A stretch of 64,000 nt of DNA from Rouxiella chamberiensis (lineage in GTDB: Bacteria > Pseudomonadota > Gammaproteobacteria > Enterobacterales > Enterobacteriaceae). Shown here in pieces: positions 1 to 8,768 of this stretch. Below the pieces are notes generated by a model. The model saw only the letters and a list, made by a program, of their open reading frames with translations, searched no databases and was not told where the DNA came from. The position numbers and the translations under genes are program-made. The stretch is taken from the NCBI RefSeq assembly GCF_026967475.1, contig NZ_CP114058.1, forward strand, positions 3,286,001 through 3,350,000, read 5' to 3'. How positions within the stretch are numbered: the first letter of the stretch is position 1; every line of letters starts with the position of its first letter.

Positions 1-181
1 CGTGGATAATCAGCCGGTTGACCTGCTTTTTGCCTTGCTGGTTCCTGCGGATCAATGTAAAACCCATTTACATACCCTGTCGCTGGTGGCGAAAAAGCTG
101 GCCGACAAAGCGGTATGCCGTCGCCTGCGAAGTGCGCAAAGTGACGAAGAGCTTTACCAGATAATGACCGAAGACGAGTAA
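1..181 (+). CDS. ptsN: PTS IIA-like nitrogen regulatory protein PtsN, C-terminal part
   Basis: The last 59 codons of a gene that begins before the window; the reading frame starts at base 2 and ends with TAA at 179-181. The residues DNQPVDLLFALLVP and the end LYQIMTED are typical of the C-terminus of EIIA-Ntr, the terminal phosphoryl acceptor of the nitrogen PTS (PtsP-NPr-PtsN) that regulates potassium transport and other processes. The phosphorylated histidine lies outside the window. It is followed at short distance by rapZ and npr, the conserved rpoN-hpf-ptsN-rapZ-npr order of Enterobacterales. The identification rests on this order and the short tail. Confidence 0.93.
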   Translation, partial: VDNQPVDLLFALLVPADQCKTHLHTLSLVAKKLADKAVCRRLRSAQSDEELYQIMTEDE

Positions 182-226
182 ATCGCTGAAAATAGACGAT
201 TGATTTAACGAAGGAGTAAGAAACTC

Positions 227-1081
227 ATGGTGCTGATGATAGTCAGCGGCCGTTCCGGTTCTGGAAAGTCCGTCGCCCTGCGTGCGCTGGAAGATATGGG
301 CTTTTATTGCGTCGACAATCTGCCGGTGGTGTTATTGCCCCAGCTGGCTCGCGAGCTGGCTGAACGCAATACCTCGGCCGCCGTCAGCATTGACGTTCGC
401 AATATGCCGGAAACGCCTGAAGTTTACGAACATGCCATGACCCAGCTTCCGGACAGCTTCTCGCCACAGCTGCTGTTCCTGGATGCCGATCGCAATACGC
501 TCATCCGTCGCTACAGCGACACGCGGCGTTTGCACCCTCTTTCCAGCAAGAATCTGTCTCTCGAAAGCGCTATCGATCACGAAGCCGAGCTGCTTGAACC
601 CCTGCGCTCCAGTGCCGACCTGATTATCGATACTTCCGAGATGTCCGTGCATGAGCTGGCGGAAATGCTGCGCACCCGTTTACTCGGCAAGCGCGAACGC
701 GAACTGACAATGGTGTTTGAGTCTTTCGGCTTCAAGCACGGCATTCCTATCGATGCCGACTACGTCTTCGATGTGCGTTTCCTGCCGAATCCGCACTGGG
801 ATCCCAAGCTACGCCCGATGACCGGACTCGACAAGCCCGTTGCGGCCTTTCTCGACCGGCATACGGAAGTGCACAACTTCATCTACCAGACCCGCAGCTA
901 TCTCGAACAGTGGCTGCCGATGCTGGAAACCAATAATCGCAGCTATCTGACGGTCGCCATCGGGTGTACCGGCGGGAAACACCGTTCGGTCTATGTCGCC
1001 GAACAGCTTGCCGACTATTTCCGTTCACGGGGCAAAAACGTGCAGTCTCGCCACCGTACGCTCGAAAAACGCAAAGCATGA
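227..1081 (+). CDS. rapZ: RNase adapter protein RapZ
   Basis: RapZ binds the small RNA GlmZ and presents it to RNase E, so that glucosamine-6-phosphate synthase is made only when GlcN6P is low. The 284-residue length matches the family. A Walker A motif GRSGSGKS is at residues 8-15. The C-terminal domain carries the conserved GCTGGKHRS stretch (about residues 247-255) and a strongly basic tail that in RapZ binds RNA. The start is supported by AAGGAG ten bases upstream. It lies between ptsN and npr and is probably co-transcribed with them. Confidence 0.97.
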   Translation: MVLMIVSGRSGSGKSVALRALEDMGFYCVDNLPVVLLPQLARELAERNTSAAVSIDVRNMPETPEVYEHAMTQLPDSFSPQLLFLDADRNTLIRRYSDTRRLHPLSSKNLSLESAIDHEAELLEPLRSSADLIIDTSEMSVHELAEMLRTRLLGKRERELTMVFESFGFKHGIPIDADYVFDVRFLPNPHWDPKLRPMTGLDKPVAAFLDRHTEVHNFIYQTRSYLEQWLPMLETNNRSYLTVAIGCTGGKHRSVYVAEQLADYFRSRGKNVQSRHRTLEKRKA

Positions 1082-1108
1082 GGGTGACTCTTTTGACGGT
1101 GAAAAGTT

Positions 1109-1381
1109 ATGTCGATTAAACAGAAAGTCGAGATTAAAAACAGGCTCGGCATGCACGCGCGTCCGGCCATGAAACTGTTTGAACTGGTACAGAGTTTCGA
1201 GTCGGAAGTCTTGCTGCGCAACGATTCCGGCATTGAAGCCGAGGCCAGCAGCGTTATTGCCCTGCTGATGCTCGACTCGCCAAAGGGTCAGGAGATTGAA
1301 ATCGAGGCCAACGGTCCCGATGAAGCCGAAGCCCTCGCCGCGGTCATCAACCTGATTAATTCAGGCTTCGACGAAGAATAG
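1109..1381 (+). CDS. npr: Phosphocarrier protein NPr of the nitrogen PTS
   Basis: An HPr-like carrier of 90 residues that passes phosphate from PtsP to PtsN. The phosphorylatable histidine is His16 in the motif [10 protein letters not shown]. The serine region [14 protein letters not shown] corresponds to the HPr Ser46 loop. It starts 27 bases after rapZ and is the last gene of the operon. Its downstream neighbour is an accessory cluster with PRD and EIIA domains, all potential partners of HPr-like proteins; this link is inference only. Confidence 0.96.
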   Translation: MSIKQKVEIKNRLGMHARPAMKLFELVQSFESEVLLRNDSGIEAEASSVIALLMLDSPKGQEIEIEANGPDEAEALAAVINLINSGFDEE

Positions 1382-1398
1382 TCCCGCCTCCCGCACAA

Positions 1399-1419
1399 AG
1401 GGCGCGAATACGTCGCCCT
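1399..1419. terminator. Hairpin between convergent npr and the PRD regulator
   Basis: AGGGCG (1399-1404) pairs with CGCCCT (1414-1419) across a nine-base loop, in the short gap where npr and the minus-strand regulator converge. The T-run is poor on both sides, so termination is plausible but not certain. Confidence 0.4.
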
Positions 1420-1432
1420 CGCCTTTCGAATT

Positions 1433-3347
1433 CTAAATCCTGCTCAAACAGTCGATAGCCACCGCCTTGAAACAGTCGAAGTCCGGGCTAGTGAGCAGTC
1501 GGCTCATCGACCGCTCGCGCACAAACGTGACAAACAGGTCATAGATAGCCATCGCCTCTTCGTAATCCGCTTTGCTTATCGCCAGCAGAAAAATCACGTG
1601 CGCCGTTTCGCCGTCGCCCCATTTGATGCCGTGCGGCGACAAAATCGTGATCACCACCGTTTTTTTCGCCAGCAAACCCAACGAGTGCGGCAGTGCGATG
1701 CCTTCGCCAAGCATGGTGGACACAATCTCTTCGCGCTCGACCACCGACGGATAAAACTCGTCATCGACATAGCCCTCCTCTTCAAGCTGCGTGCATACCT
1801 TGCGAAACAGCTGTGCCTGCGTCATCGGCTCGTCGAGGCGCATAAAGTGCCGCTTGTCGAAGAATTTCTCCAGCATATAAGGGCGCGTGCGGTCCACCAG
1901 CACCAGTTTGCCGAGCTGCTCCATCTGGTAGTCGGTCGGAAAAGGCGAAAGGACAATCACCGGCTTGTTGCGCTCCGTAACCCGCGCATTGGCGATGATA
2001 AAGTCTTCGTCAATGTGCGCGAGCTTTTCGTAATCGCGCAATGAAATCACCCGGGTAATGACGATTTGTGGAAACTTGCGGCTGATTTGCGCCTGAATCA
2101 TGCGAATGGTCGAATTGCCGGTATCGCAGACCAGCATGGCCTGCGGATGGCGCTGATAGCCGATATTGTAATGGCGCTCCAGACCGACACCGATGTGCAG
2201 CACCAGAAAGCCGATTTCATTTTCGCTCAGACTGTACGGCGAATATTTCCCCCAGCTCGACACCGCCGCCAGCGTGACGTCATAAGCCATGGGGTAGTGC
2301 TGCTTGATGTTGCCGAGCAGCGGATTGGGGATGTTTATCTGATATTTCACCCGCGTAATCATCGCCTTGATGTGGGTCAGCAGGTCGGAGCGCAACTGCT
2401 TGTCGCGCTGCAAGTCATAGTTATAGTTGGCGTTGATGTACGACAGGATGTAGTCGACCAGTGACTCATCGTCGTCGGCGTTGATGTCGGTCGGCAAGAG
2501 GCTCTGCACACGGCGTACGGCAATGTTGACCCGCAGATAGGCTTCTTCGGCGGCCGGAATCTCCTTGCCGACCAGCCGTTTAAGCTCGGCGGCAAGCTTC
2601 ACCGAGGCCTGCTTTACCGCCGGTTCCTCTTCTTCGACGTCAAAATCGGTCAAGGGATAGCCCCCGGCAATGCGTTTTACCGCCACGGCGCAGTAAAGAA
2701 TCAGGTATTGCTCGCCTTCGTCGGTAAGTTGAATCGACGACGGCGCAAACAGCTGATGCATAAACTCGGTCAGCGGCTGCACGGCGTCGGCCGCCAGGCT
2801 TTCGGCTTTCAGAAAGGAGCGGGTAGGATCGTCGGGATTAAGCTGGAACAGCAAGTCGGTCAGGCAGGCGCGAATGGAAAGCTCCGCGCCGTAAAGTTTC
2901 ATGCCGTAGCGCGGTTTGGTTTCGATATCCAGATGATAACGCGCCAGATGCTCGCGGACTTCGGGCATGTCGTTTTGCAGCGTTCCCCGACTGATAAACC
3001 ATTCATCGGCCAGGTCTTCGAGTTTCAGCGAATAGGCCGACGTCAGAAAGCGAATCAAGAGGCGGTTTACCCGTTCTGCGGCGGTGCGCGGTGTCGGATT
3101 GGTCGGGCGAACGGGTTGCTTGAGCAGCGAGAACCAGCGCGATGTCCTCGACTTTCAGCTGATAACCACTGCCCCGATTATGAACGAAGTGCGCGCCATA
3201 CTGCTGCATGATGTCATTCAGTACAGTGATGTCCGCGCGCACCGTGCGGGTTGACACGTCCAGACGTTTTGCCAGTTCGTCCTGCGGCAAGGTTTCCGTC
3301 TGTAGGGCATCGAATAATATCGCCAGTCTCTGATAGGGAAATCTCAC
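1433..3347 (-). pseudogene. BglG-type PRD/EIIA transcriptional regulator of the nine-gene cluster, frameshifted
   Basis: Two overlapping frames together make one regulator of about 637 residues. The N-terminal piece (3347 down to about 3135) starts MRFPYQRLAILFDAL and carries an HTH domain (RLDVSTRTVRADITVLN). The second frame carries a further HTH (FISRGTLQNDM), two PRD domains and a C-terminal EIIA of the fructose type with the phospho-site pattern EGIALPHS. The break lies at GAACC (plus 3131-3135; GGTTC in the coding direction). Removing one G gives the smooth join VEDIALFSLLKQPVRPT. The reading therefore fits a sequence error better than decay. It is the last gene of the accessory cluster, 144 bases after the aldolase gene, and likely controls it in response to PTS phosphorylation. 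No gene symbol is justified. Confidence 0.8.
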
Positions 3348-3491
3348 ATTAGACCTTCTATTGTCAGGGCATATTCACCATTGAGTTCCTGTTACGCTTG
3401 TAATGCAATCGCCGCCTGCTGACAACGTTTCCTTTTGCGCGACCTCTCCCCTTTTCAAAGTAAAAACGGCAACGGGAAAGGCCGAGATTGC

Positions 3492-4232
3492 TCAACCCAG
3501 CAGTTTTTTGACGCTCGCCAGCAGCGTTTTTACATCTTCGGGCCGCGTATTGCCGCTGACGCTGTCGATAATCGAGCTATAGATATGGGGAATGATTTTG
3601 CTGACGCCCGCCTCGAGGGCGATGTCCATAATCGGCTCGAAGTTTTGCAAATCGATACCGCCGGTAGGCTCGAGCCAGAAATCCTGTTCGGCGCAGGCAC
3701 GCGCCACGCAGGCGAACTCCTCGCGGGTGGTTAATCCGCCCATCGGAAAGTATTTGACCGAGCTGCCGCCCATATCCCTGAGCAACGCGATGGCCGTATC
3801 GATAGGCACAATGCCGTCGCTTGCCTGCGAACTCAGCGGGCCGGTGGAGATTTTGACAAACCCTACTTTGCCGGTGGGCGAAACCAGTCCGTTAACGACG
3901 CTGTCATTCTGCCCCAGCAGCGCGCGGCTGGTGCCGACACCGGTAAAGACCTGATTGACGTGCTGCGGCTGCACCTGACGGGAAATCTCGCTGACCATCA
4001 ACGACTGACGCGGATCGCCCGCACCAAGCCCTACGGACAGCGCATTGTCGATAAGCGCCGCATAGGCTTTCATGTCTTCCACCGCGCTCGGCACATCGGC
4101 GTAATGCTTTGACAGCACGCCAACCAGCACATGCCCTTCGGCCGCCAGATAGATGTCGCGGGCATTTTCTCTGGAACCGGCCAGCACATTCAGACATACG
4201 CGGTCGCGGTAAAAATTGGGGCTGAGCTTCAT
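3492..4232 (-). CDS. KDGP aldolase family protein (DgaF-like)
   Basis: A 246-residue class I aldolase-like protein of the family known as EF_0839/AHA_3917 and related to DgaF, which splits 2-keto-3-deoxygluconate 6-phosphate into pyruvate and glyceraldehyde 3-phosphate. Visible family features are CLNVLAGS near the N-terminus, VGFVKISTGPLSSQ (about 121-134), the glycine-rich SSVKYFPMGGL (about 156-166) and EPTGGIDLQNF. The ATG overlaps the end of the PLP-enzyme gene by four bases (ATGA), so the two are translationally coupled. The substrate in this cluster is unproven. Confidence 0.87.
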   Translation of the reverse strand: MKLSPNFYRDRVCLNVLAGSRENARDIYLAAEGHVLVGVLSKHYADVPSAVEDMKAYAALIDNALSVGLGAGDPRQSLMVSEISRQVQPQHVNQVFTGVGTSRALLGQNDSVVNGLVSPTGKVGFVKISTGPLSSQASDGIVPIDTAIALLRDMGGSSVKYFPMGGLTTREEFACVARACAEQDFWLEPTGGIDLQNFEPIMDIALEAGVSKIIPHIYSSIIDSVSGNTRPEDVKTLLASVKKLLG

Positions 4233-5377
4233 GCTTTTTCTCCCTGGTTACTGTCCGAACCGCCCGTGTTTCTCCCGAACAAGGCGCGGAAACGGTCGGC
4301 GACAACGATAAGCTGTTCCGCCGTTACGCTGCGCACATCGACGTCGATTTTGCCTTCATTGGCGCGATAGCCACGGAAATAGATGGCGGTGTCACCTTCT
4401 TTCAGCGCCTCGACAATGGCTTTGGTTTTCCAGCCCAGCACCGCCTCGTCAAAGGTGATTTCAGCGCGGGCGATGTCACGACCGGCACTGTCCCAGACGA
4501 CGCACGCCGAAACGCCGTCAAGCGCATTCAGCCTGTCGATAAACGGCGTCATTCGCTCGACCAACTCCCGCCCCGTAATTTTAGGCTGCGTGACATAGCT
4601 CTCGATAGCCTGCGTCAGGCCGAGAATGCCTTCCTTGCCGACCTTCATGGCGCGCCCGATACCGCCGGATTGCCGTTTGACCCACTCGATATACTGCGCT
4701 TTACCGAGCACCAGTCCGCTCGACGGCCCTTCAATCGCCTTGGCACCGCTGTAAATCACCAGATCGGCCCCCATTTCGTAATAACAGGTCAGATCTTCTT
4801 CCGCCGCCGCATCGACGATAAGCGGCAGGTTGTGTGCGCGTGCGACCTGTGCGGCCTCGGCCACCGACAGCATGCTCTTCTGCACCGAGTGGTGAGACTT
4901 GATATACAAAATGGCGGCGGTGCGCGGCGTGATGGCTGCCGCAAGCTGCGCAGCCGAGCATTCGTTGGCATAACCGGCTTCTCTGATTTTTCCGCCGCCC
5001 ATCAGCACCATCGTGCCTACCGGCGCGCCATAGTTGACGTTATGGCCTTTCGGCAGCACGATTTCGTCCGGAATGTTCAAGGGTGCCGCGTGCAGGTTTT
5101 CCAGCAGCCAGGCATCGTCCTTGATAATCACCGCGGCCACGGACTGGGCAATGCCCGCAGAGGCGCAAGACACCACAACCGCACTCTCGACATTCAGCAG
5201 TTTTGCAATGTACGCCCCGGTCTTGTTCACCAGATCCTTCATTTCGAAGAAGTGATTCAGTCCGGTATCGACCGCCTCGGCGACGTCGGCACGCGGGGTC
5301 GACACACCCAGAATCGTCATGCGGCCAGAGGCATTGATGACCTGTTTCAGGCCGTATTTCTCATAGATTGAAGACAT
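4229..5377 (-). CDS. DgaE-like pyridoxal-phosphate-dependent ammonia-lyase
   Basis: A 382-residue fold-type I PLP enzyme of the SelA-related EF_0838 family. DgaE of Salmonella converts D-glucosaminate 6-phosphate to KDGP and ammonia, which the neighbouring aldolase then cleaves. The PLP lysine is expected in YSGAKAIEGPSSG, and the DAAAEED segment about 30 residues before it would hold the cofactor aspartate. The start MSSIYEKYGLK was chosen because it matches the family; an in-frame extension upstream overlaps the preceding gene. Even with this start the gene overlaps the amidohydrolase gene by 17 bases. Confidence 0.88.
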   Translation of the reverse strand: MSSIYEKYGLKQVINASGRMTILGVSTPRADVAEAVDTGLNHFFEMKDLVNKTGAYIAKLLNVESAVVVSCASAGIAQSVAAVIIKDDAWLLENLHAAPLNIPDEIVLPKGHNVNYGAPVGTMVLMGGGKIREAGYANECSAAQLAAAITPRTAAILYIKSHHSVQKSMLSVAEAAQVARAHNLPLIVDAAAEEDLTCYYEMGADLVIYSGAKAIEGPSSGLVLGKAQYIEWVKRQSGGIGRAMKVGKEGILGLTQAIESYVTQPKITGRELVERMTPFIDRLNALDGVSACVVWDSAGRDIARAEITFDEAVLGWKTKAIVEALKEGDTAIYFRGYRANEGKIDVDVRSVTAEQLIVVADRFRALFGRNTGGSDSNQGEKA

Positions 5378-6500
5378 TTTTTGACTTCCCTTCGTCTGTA
5401 GGTAGCGGCACACCGGCAACGATTGCCGCCAGCGGCACCAGAATGCGGTCGCCTTCGAGCGTCAGCCCTTCCGAATCGATAAACACCTGGGGCGTGTGCA
5501 CAATGTCGAACAGGGTCAGATCCGCATCCGCCCCGACCTCGAGTCGGCCCTTGGCTGGCAAACGCAGCGCGTCGGCGGCGTGAACCGTGACACAGTCAAT
5601 GACCTGCGCCAGCGTGAGTCCGATACCGAAAAATTTGGACATCACCGTCGCCAGACTGTGAACCGGCCCGGCGAGGCGATTGCGGCAGTAGATATCGGAG
5701 CTGATGGTGTGTGGAAGAATCCCCTGCCGAATGGCAATCTCGGCCACCGCGAAGCTGAAACTGGCCGAGCCGTGACCGACGTCGAGCAGAACGCCACGGG
5801 CCAGCGCGCGTTTTATCGAGGCCCGCAATTCGCCTTCAGCGGTGAGGATGCGATTGGGCTTGCCGTTGTAGCAATGGGTAATGATGTCGCCGGAGGTCAG
5901 CAGGTCGGCGATGTCATCCAGATTGGGCGGATTGTTGCCGATGTGCACCATCAGCGGCAGACCGGCGTTTTCCCGCTGCATCGTCTTGGCTATCTCCAGC
6001 GGTTTGATGCCGTTTTGACCGACTACGCTGCTGCTCATTCGCGCCTTCAGGCCGAGAATGAAATCGGAATGACGGGCAATCGCCTGCCGTACGCCAACCT
6101 TGTCTATCTGGCTCAGGTCCGCCAGTTCGTTTTGCGTCACGATGCCGGTACGGGCGATATTCAGAAAGGCAAAGACGTTGGTTTTGGCGTCGCGGGTAAT
6201 GCGGTAGAAATCATCGACGTCATTGGCGCCCGTGCTGCCCGCGTCAATGACGGTGGTGACGCCGCTGCCTACGCCCACGCAATCCGGCTCGTCGTGATAG
6301 AGGGGCGATTGGGCATAGCAGTGAACGTGCGAGTCTATCCAGCCCGCGCTTACCCAGTATTTGCCCTGCAAATCGTAGACCTGGGTGGCTTTGGCATCGG
6401 CGGCGAGAGAACCTATCGCCGCTAGTTTGCCGTCGAAAACGGCGATATCGAGCAGCTCGCCCCCGGCCGTTTTTGCCTGTCTGAGGATCAGATCGAACAT
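5361..6500 (-). CDS. Amidohydrolase/deacetylase family metallohydrolase (EF_0837 type)
   Basis: A 379-residue amidohydrolase of the dihydroorotase/dihydropyrimidinase-like superfamily. Metal-binding residues are visible: HxH in DSHVHCY, the candidate carboxylated lysine in GLKARMSSS, histidines in MVHIGN and ITHCYNGK, and the aspartate in ISSDIYC. In its cluster it would remove an N-acyl group or open a cyclic amide before the ammonia-lyase acts. ATG at 6500 follows GGAG by eight bases; a GTG two codons earlier is the alternative. The gene lies 37 bases after the DUF4310 gene. The exact substrate cannot be read from the sequence. Confidence 0.87.
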   Translation of the reverse strand: MFDLILRQAKTAGGELLDIAVFDGKLAAIGSLAADAKATQVYDLQGKYWVSAGWIDSHVHCYAQSPLYHDEPDCVGVGSGVTTVIDAGSTGANDVDDFYRITRDAKTNVFAFLNIARTGIVTQNELADLSQIDKVGVRQAIARHSDFILGLKARMSSSVVGQNGIKPLEIAKTMQRENAGLPLMVHIGNNPPNLDDIADLLTSGDIITHCYNGKPNRILTAEGELRASIKRALARGVLLDVGHGSASFSFAVAEIAIRQGILPHTISSDIYCRNRLAGPVHSLATVMSKFFGIGLTLAQVIDCVTVHAADALRLPAKGRLEVGADADLTLFDIVHTPQVFIDSEGLTLEGDRILVPLAAIVAGVPLPTDEGKSKNVFNL

Positions 6501-6537
6501 GGCCACGTCTCCTTGAAGTTGCCTGGATAACGGTTGA

Positions 6538-7191
6538 TTACAGCGAAATCGGGAACAGCGCGCCTAAAATCATCGCACCCAGAATCGCGCCGCCGGTCAG
6601 GGGTTTTTTCCAGATATAGAACAGCAGCGCACCCAGCAACGCACCCAGACCGATAGGGATAGAGGCGGCCATCGCCGAGAGAATAATCAGCGGGCCGAGA
6701 AAACGACCGGTGGTGTTGCCCGCGCCCATCATCACGTCTGCGCCGTAGGTCGAGTTTCCCTGATTGATGGTAAATTTACGCGCCAGAATAATGATGTAGC
6801 CGACCGCCAGCCCAAGAATCAGGCCTGTCACCAGCGACGCGGCAAAATTGGCGACCGGAAAGACAATACCCGCGCCCAGCAGCAGCGCAGGCACGCCAAG
6901 ACCGATCCCGGTCTGAATGGCACCGCCGATATCGAGAATGCCGACCAGCGACCCTTCAATGATGCGGGCAAACAGAAAGCTCGCCCCGAAGGCGGCAACC
7001 GCGCCGTAGACGCCGGTGTCCATGCCGGAGCGCAGCATCGAGACAAAGGCCACTTCATTGAAAGCCCCGATGCCGTACAGGTAATACATATGCGTACCGG
7101 CAAACACGCCCGAGGAGAGTAATCCGACAAAAATCGGGAATGACCATTCGGCGTACCAGAAGCCCTTTTTGGCTTGTTCTTCCATTGTCAT
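6538..7191 (-). CDS. DUF4310 family membrane protein
   Basis: A 217-residue, very hydrophobic protein with about six to seven membrane segments rich in glycine and alanine. It matches the DUF4310 family (EF_0833/AHA_3914) in length, in the start GFWYAEWSFPIFVGLLSS and in the central loop RKFTINQGNSTYGADVMMG. Function is unknown. It always travels with DUF4311, DUF4312 and the SFCGS protein and is here inferred to be half of a transporter. The next ATG (7185) is an alternative start. It begins six bases after the DUF4311 stop codon. Confidence 0.88.
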   Translation of the reverse strand: MTMEEQAKKGFWYAEWSFPIFVGLLSSGVFAGTHMYYLYGIGAFNEVAFVSMLRSGMDTGVYGAVAAFGASFLFARIIEGSLVGILDIGGAIQTGIGLGVPALLLGAGIVFPVANFAASLVTGLILGLAVGYIIILARKFTINQGNSTYGADVMMGAGNTTGRFLGPLIILSAMAASIPIGLGALLGALLFYIWKKPLTGGAILGAMILGALFPISL

Positions 7192-7197
7192 GTCCCC

Positions 7198-7974
7198 TTA
7201 TTTGCCACTGAGTGAGTTATGGATACCGTTCAGCCACGCCGGCACGTCAAGCATGAATGACTGCAACAGTTTGACGTCGAAACCGCGGAAGAAGCCGCTT
7301 AACACGAACAGCGCGATAATCGCCGCCATCATGACTTTGGTGACGTGGTTCCAGCCGCCCTCTTCGACGCCCTTGCCTATCAAAATGCCCAGCACCAGAC
7401 CCGGCACGGCATTGCCCATAATCATCTGCGCCAGTCCTCCAAAGATGGTGCCCCAGAAACCGGAACGACGACCGGCATCGATAGCGGCCAGCCAGAAGAT
7501 AACGGGCATCACAGTGTTGACCAGCATATTGGCCGCAGGGACCAGCACTTTAATGGCCGTTACCTGCAACGCAGGCGGAACCGCCGAGGCGGTGGTGTTG
7601 AGAAAAGCCACCACAATCATGCCGATAATGCCCCCGGCGATCGCCATCTTGCGCGGATCATGCAGGGTGTCGGCAACGTTGCGATTTTTTATCATCAGCA
7701 CCGCAGCGGCCCAGTTGGGAATGATGCGATGATCGACGTCCTGCGTGAAGGATCCCGCCGCCACGGAAGACGCCCAGGCGTTGAAGAAGAAGCCGAGACC
7801 GAACGAGAAGTGCGACGCGGGATCCCCCTCGCAGGAATTCAGCTCGCCGAGCGTACGGAAAGCGCCCATGCCCTGTACGGTCGGCGCGTGGAACATGCGC
7901 GCGGCACCGGCCCCCACGCCGACGCCCACGAGTCCGCCAATAATCAGTGATTTAAACAAGATAATTAAAAACAT
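7198..7974 (-). CDS. DUF4311 domain-containing membrane protein
   Basis: A 258-residue membrane protein with about six hydrophobic segments. It fits the DUF4311 family (EF_0832/AHA_3913). The family stretch GAFRTLGELNSCEGDP and the following HFSFGLGFFFNAWASS form a polar, cysteine-containing region between the first membrane segments, unusual for a simple channel and a candidate substrate or phospho-partner site. It is probably the second membrane subunit next to DUF4310. Function is not known experimentally, to my knowledge. Confidence 0.88.
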   Translation of the reverse strand: MFLIILFKSLIIGGLVGVGVGAGAARMFHAPTVQGMGAFRTLGELNSCEGDPASHFSFGLGFFFNAWASSVAAGSFTQDVDHRIIPNWAAAVLMIKNRNVADTLHDPRKMAIAGGIIGMIVVAFLNTTASAVPPALQVTAIKVLVPAANMLVNTVMPVIFWLAAIDAGRRSGFWGTIFGGLAQMIMGNAVPGLVLGILIGKGVEEGGWNHVTKVMMAAIIALFVLSGFFRGFDVKLLQSFMLDVPAWLNGIHNSLSGK

Positions 7975-8046
7975 CAGGTTATCCTTATAATTTAATATTC
8001 CCTCTCTTCCTCCCGCCCAACGACGGCAAAAAGGCTCGGAAAATAT

Positions 8047-8343
8047 TTATTTCTTGGTGAATAGGACCTGTTCGGTATTAATCACCGTCATAGTGACGGC
8101 GATATCTAATACGACGTAATAACTTCTCCTCTCCCTCGGCAGAAAAAAGAACAAAAATTTTTCGCGGGTAATTGTCTCTTCGGCGGTAATAACCTTGACG
8201 TCCTGCGGTTCGATACGCAGCAATATATTCTGCGTCGATTTAAGTACGTTTTTCTGCACCTGACTTAATGCCGAGGAAAAGGCGGCCGCCTTGCTTTCAC
8301 CCTTTCCTTCCACTCTCACCGTCGACGTTAATTGCTGCTTCAT
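8047..8343 (-). CDS. DUF4312 family protein
   Basis: A 98-residue soluble protein matching DUF4312 (EF_0831/AHA_3912), with a ferredoxin-like feel: MKQQLTSTVRVEGKGESK, then IEPQDVKVITAEE, then a basic hydrophobic patch (FFFLPRERRSYYVVLDI). Its ATG shares one base with the stop of the SFCGS gene (TAATG at 8345-8341), so the two proteins are translationally coupled and probably made in equal amounts. The size and coupling suggest a cytosolic partner of the two membrane proteins; the role is inference. Confidence 0.86.
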   Translation of the reverse strand: MKQQLTSTVRVEGKGESKAAAFSSALSQVQKNVLKSTQNILLRIEPQDVKVITAEETITREKFLFFFLPRERRSYYVVLDIAVTMTVINTEQVLFTKK

Positions 8344-8708
8344 TACGGCTGGCCATATTTCTTGATATAAGACTCGACCAGTTTCTGTCCCAGTTCTTCT
8401 TTATCCATAAAACCGAAACCGAGCACCGTGCAGCCTTCGTTAATGGCCGTAACCCCTTCATCGACAGAACGCATGCCGTGTTTGGCCTTGTACTTGTATT
8501 TATTCTGCGCCGTGATGGCACCTGCGCCGCCGCTGCCGCAGAAAGAGATCCCGAAGCTCGCGTCTTCCGCTTTCATCACGTCGCCAAGCTTCATGTCTGC
8601 CGCAACGCCCGGAATCACGATGGCTTTACCGCCCGCCGCCTCCACACCTGCCGCCACTTTCTGGCCTTTACCTAAACGATCGCCGATAACTACAATGACT
8701 TGTGCCAT
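8343..8708 (-). CDS. Glycine-rich SFCGS family protein
   Basis: A 121-residue protein of the SFCGS family (EF_0830/AHA_3911). It starts with a Rossmann-like strand and loop (VIVVIGDRLGKGQ) and carries the name-giving motif ISFCGSGGAGAITAQNKY around residues 54-71. The single cysteine in a glycine-rich loop after a beta-strand is reminiscent of the phospho-cysteine of PTS EIIB proteins, though there is no clear sequence homology. It lies directly downstream of the PRD gene and overlaps DUF4312 by one base. Confidence 0.88.
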   Translation of the reverse strand: MAQVIVVIGDRLGKGQKVAAGVEAAGGKAIVIPGVAADMKLGDVMKAEDASFGISFCGSGGAGAITAQNKYKYKAKHGMRSVDEGVTAINEGCTVLGFGFMDKEELGQKLVESYIKKYGQP

Positions 8709-8768
8709 GGATAAACTCTCCGGATAAGAGGTGATGAAAATAAATAAAATAAGTGAAGGTGTGGACTG

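Noticed and set aside
3462..3484. Terminator after the aldolase gene (CGGC/GCCG followed by five T on the minus strand)
   Set aside because: The stem has only four pairs with a long loop, too weak to list as a feature.
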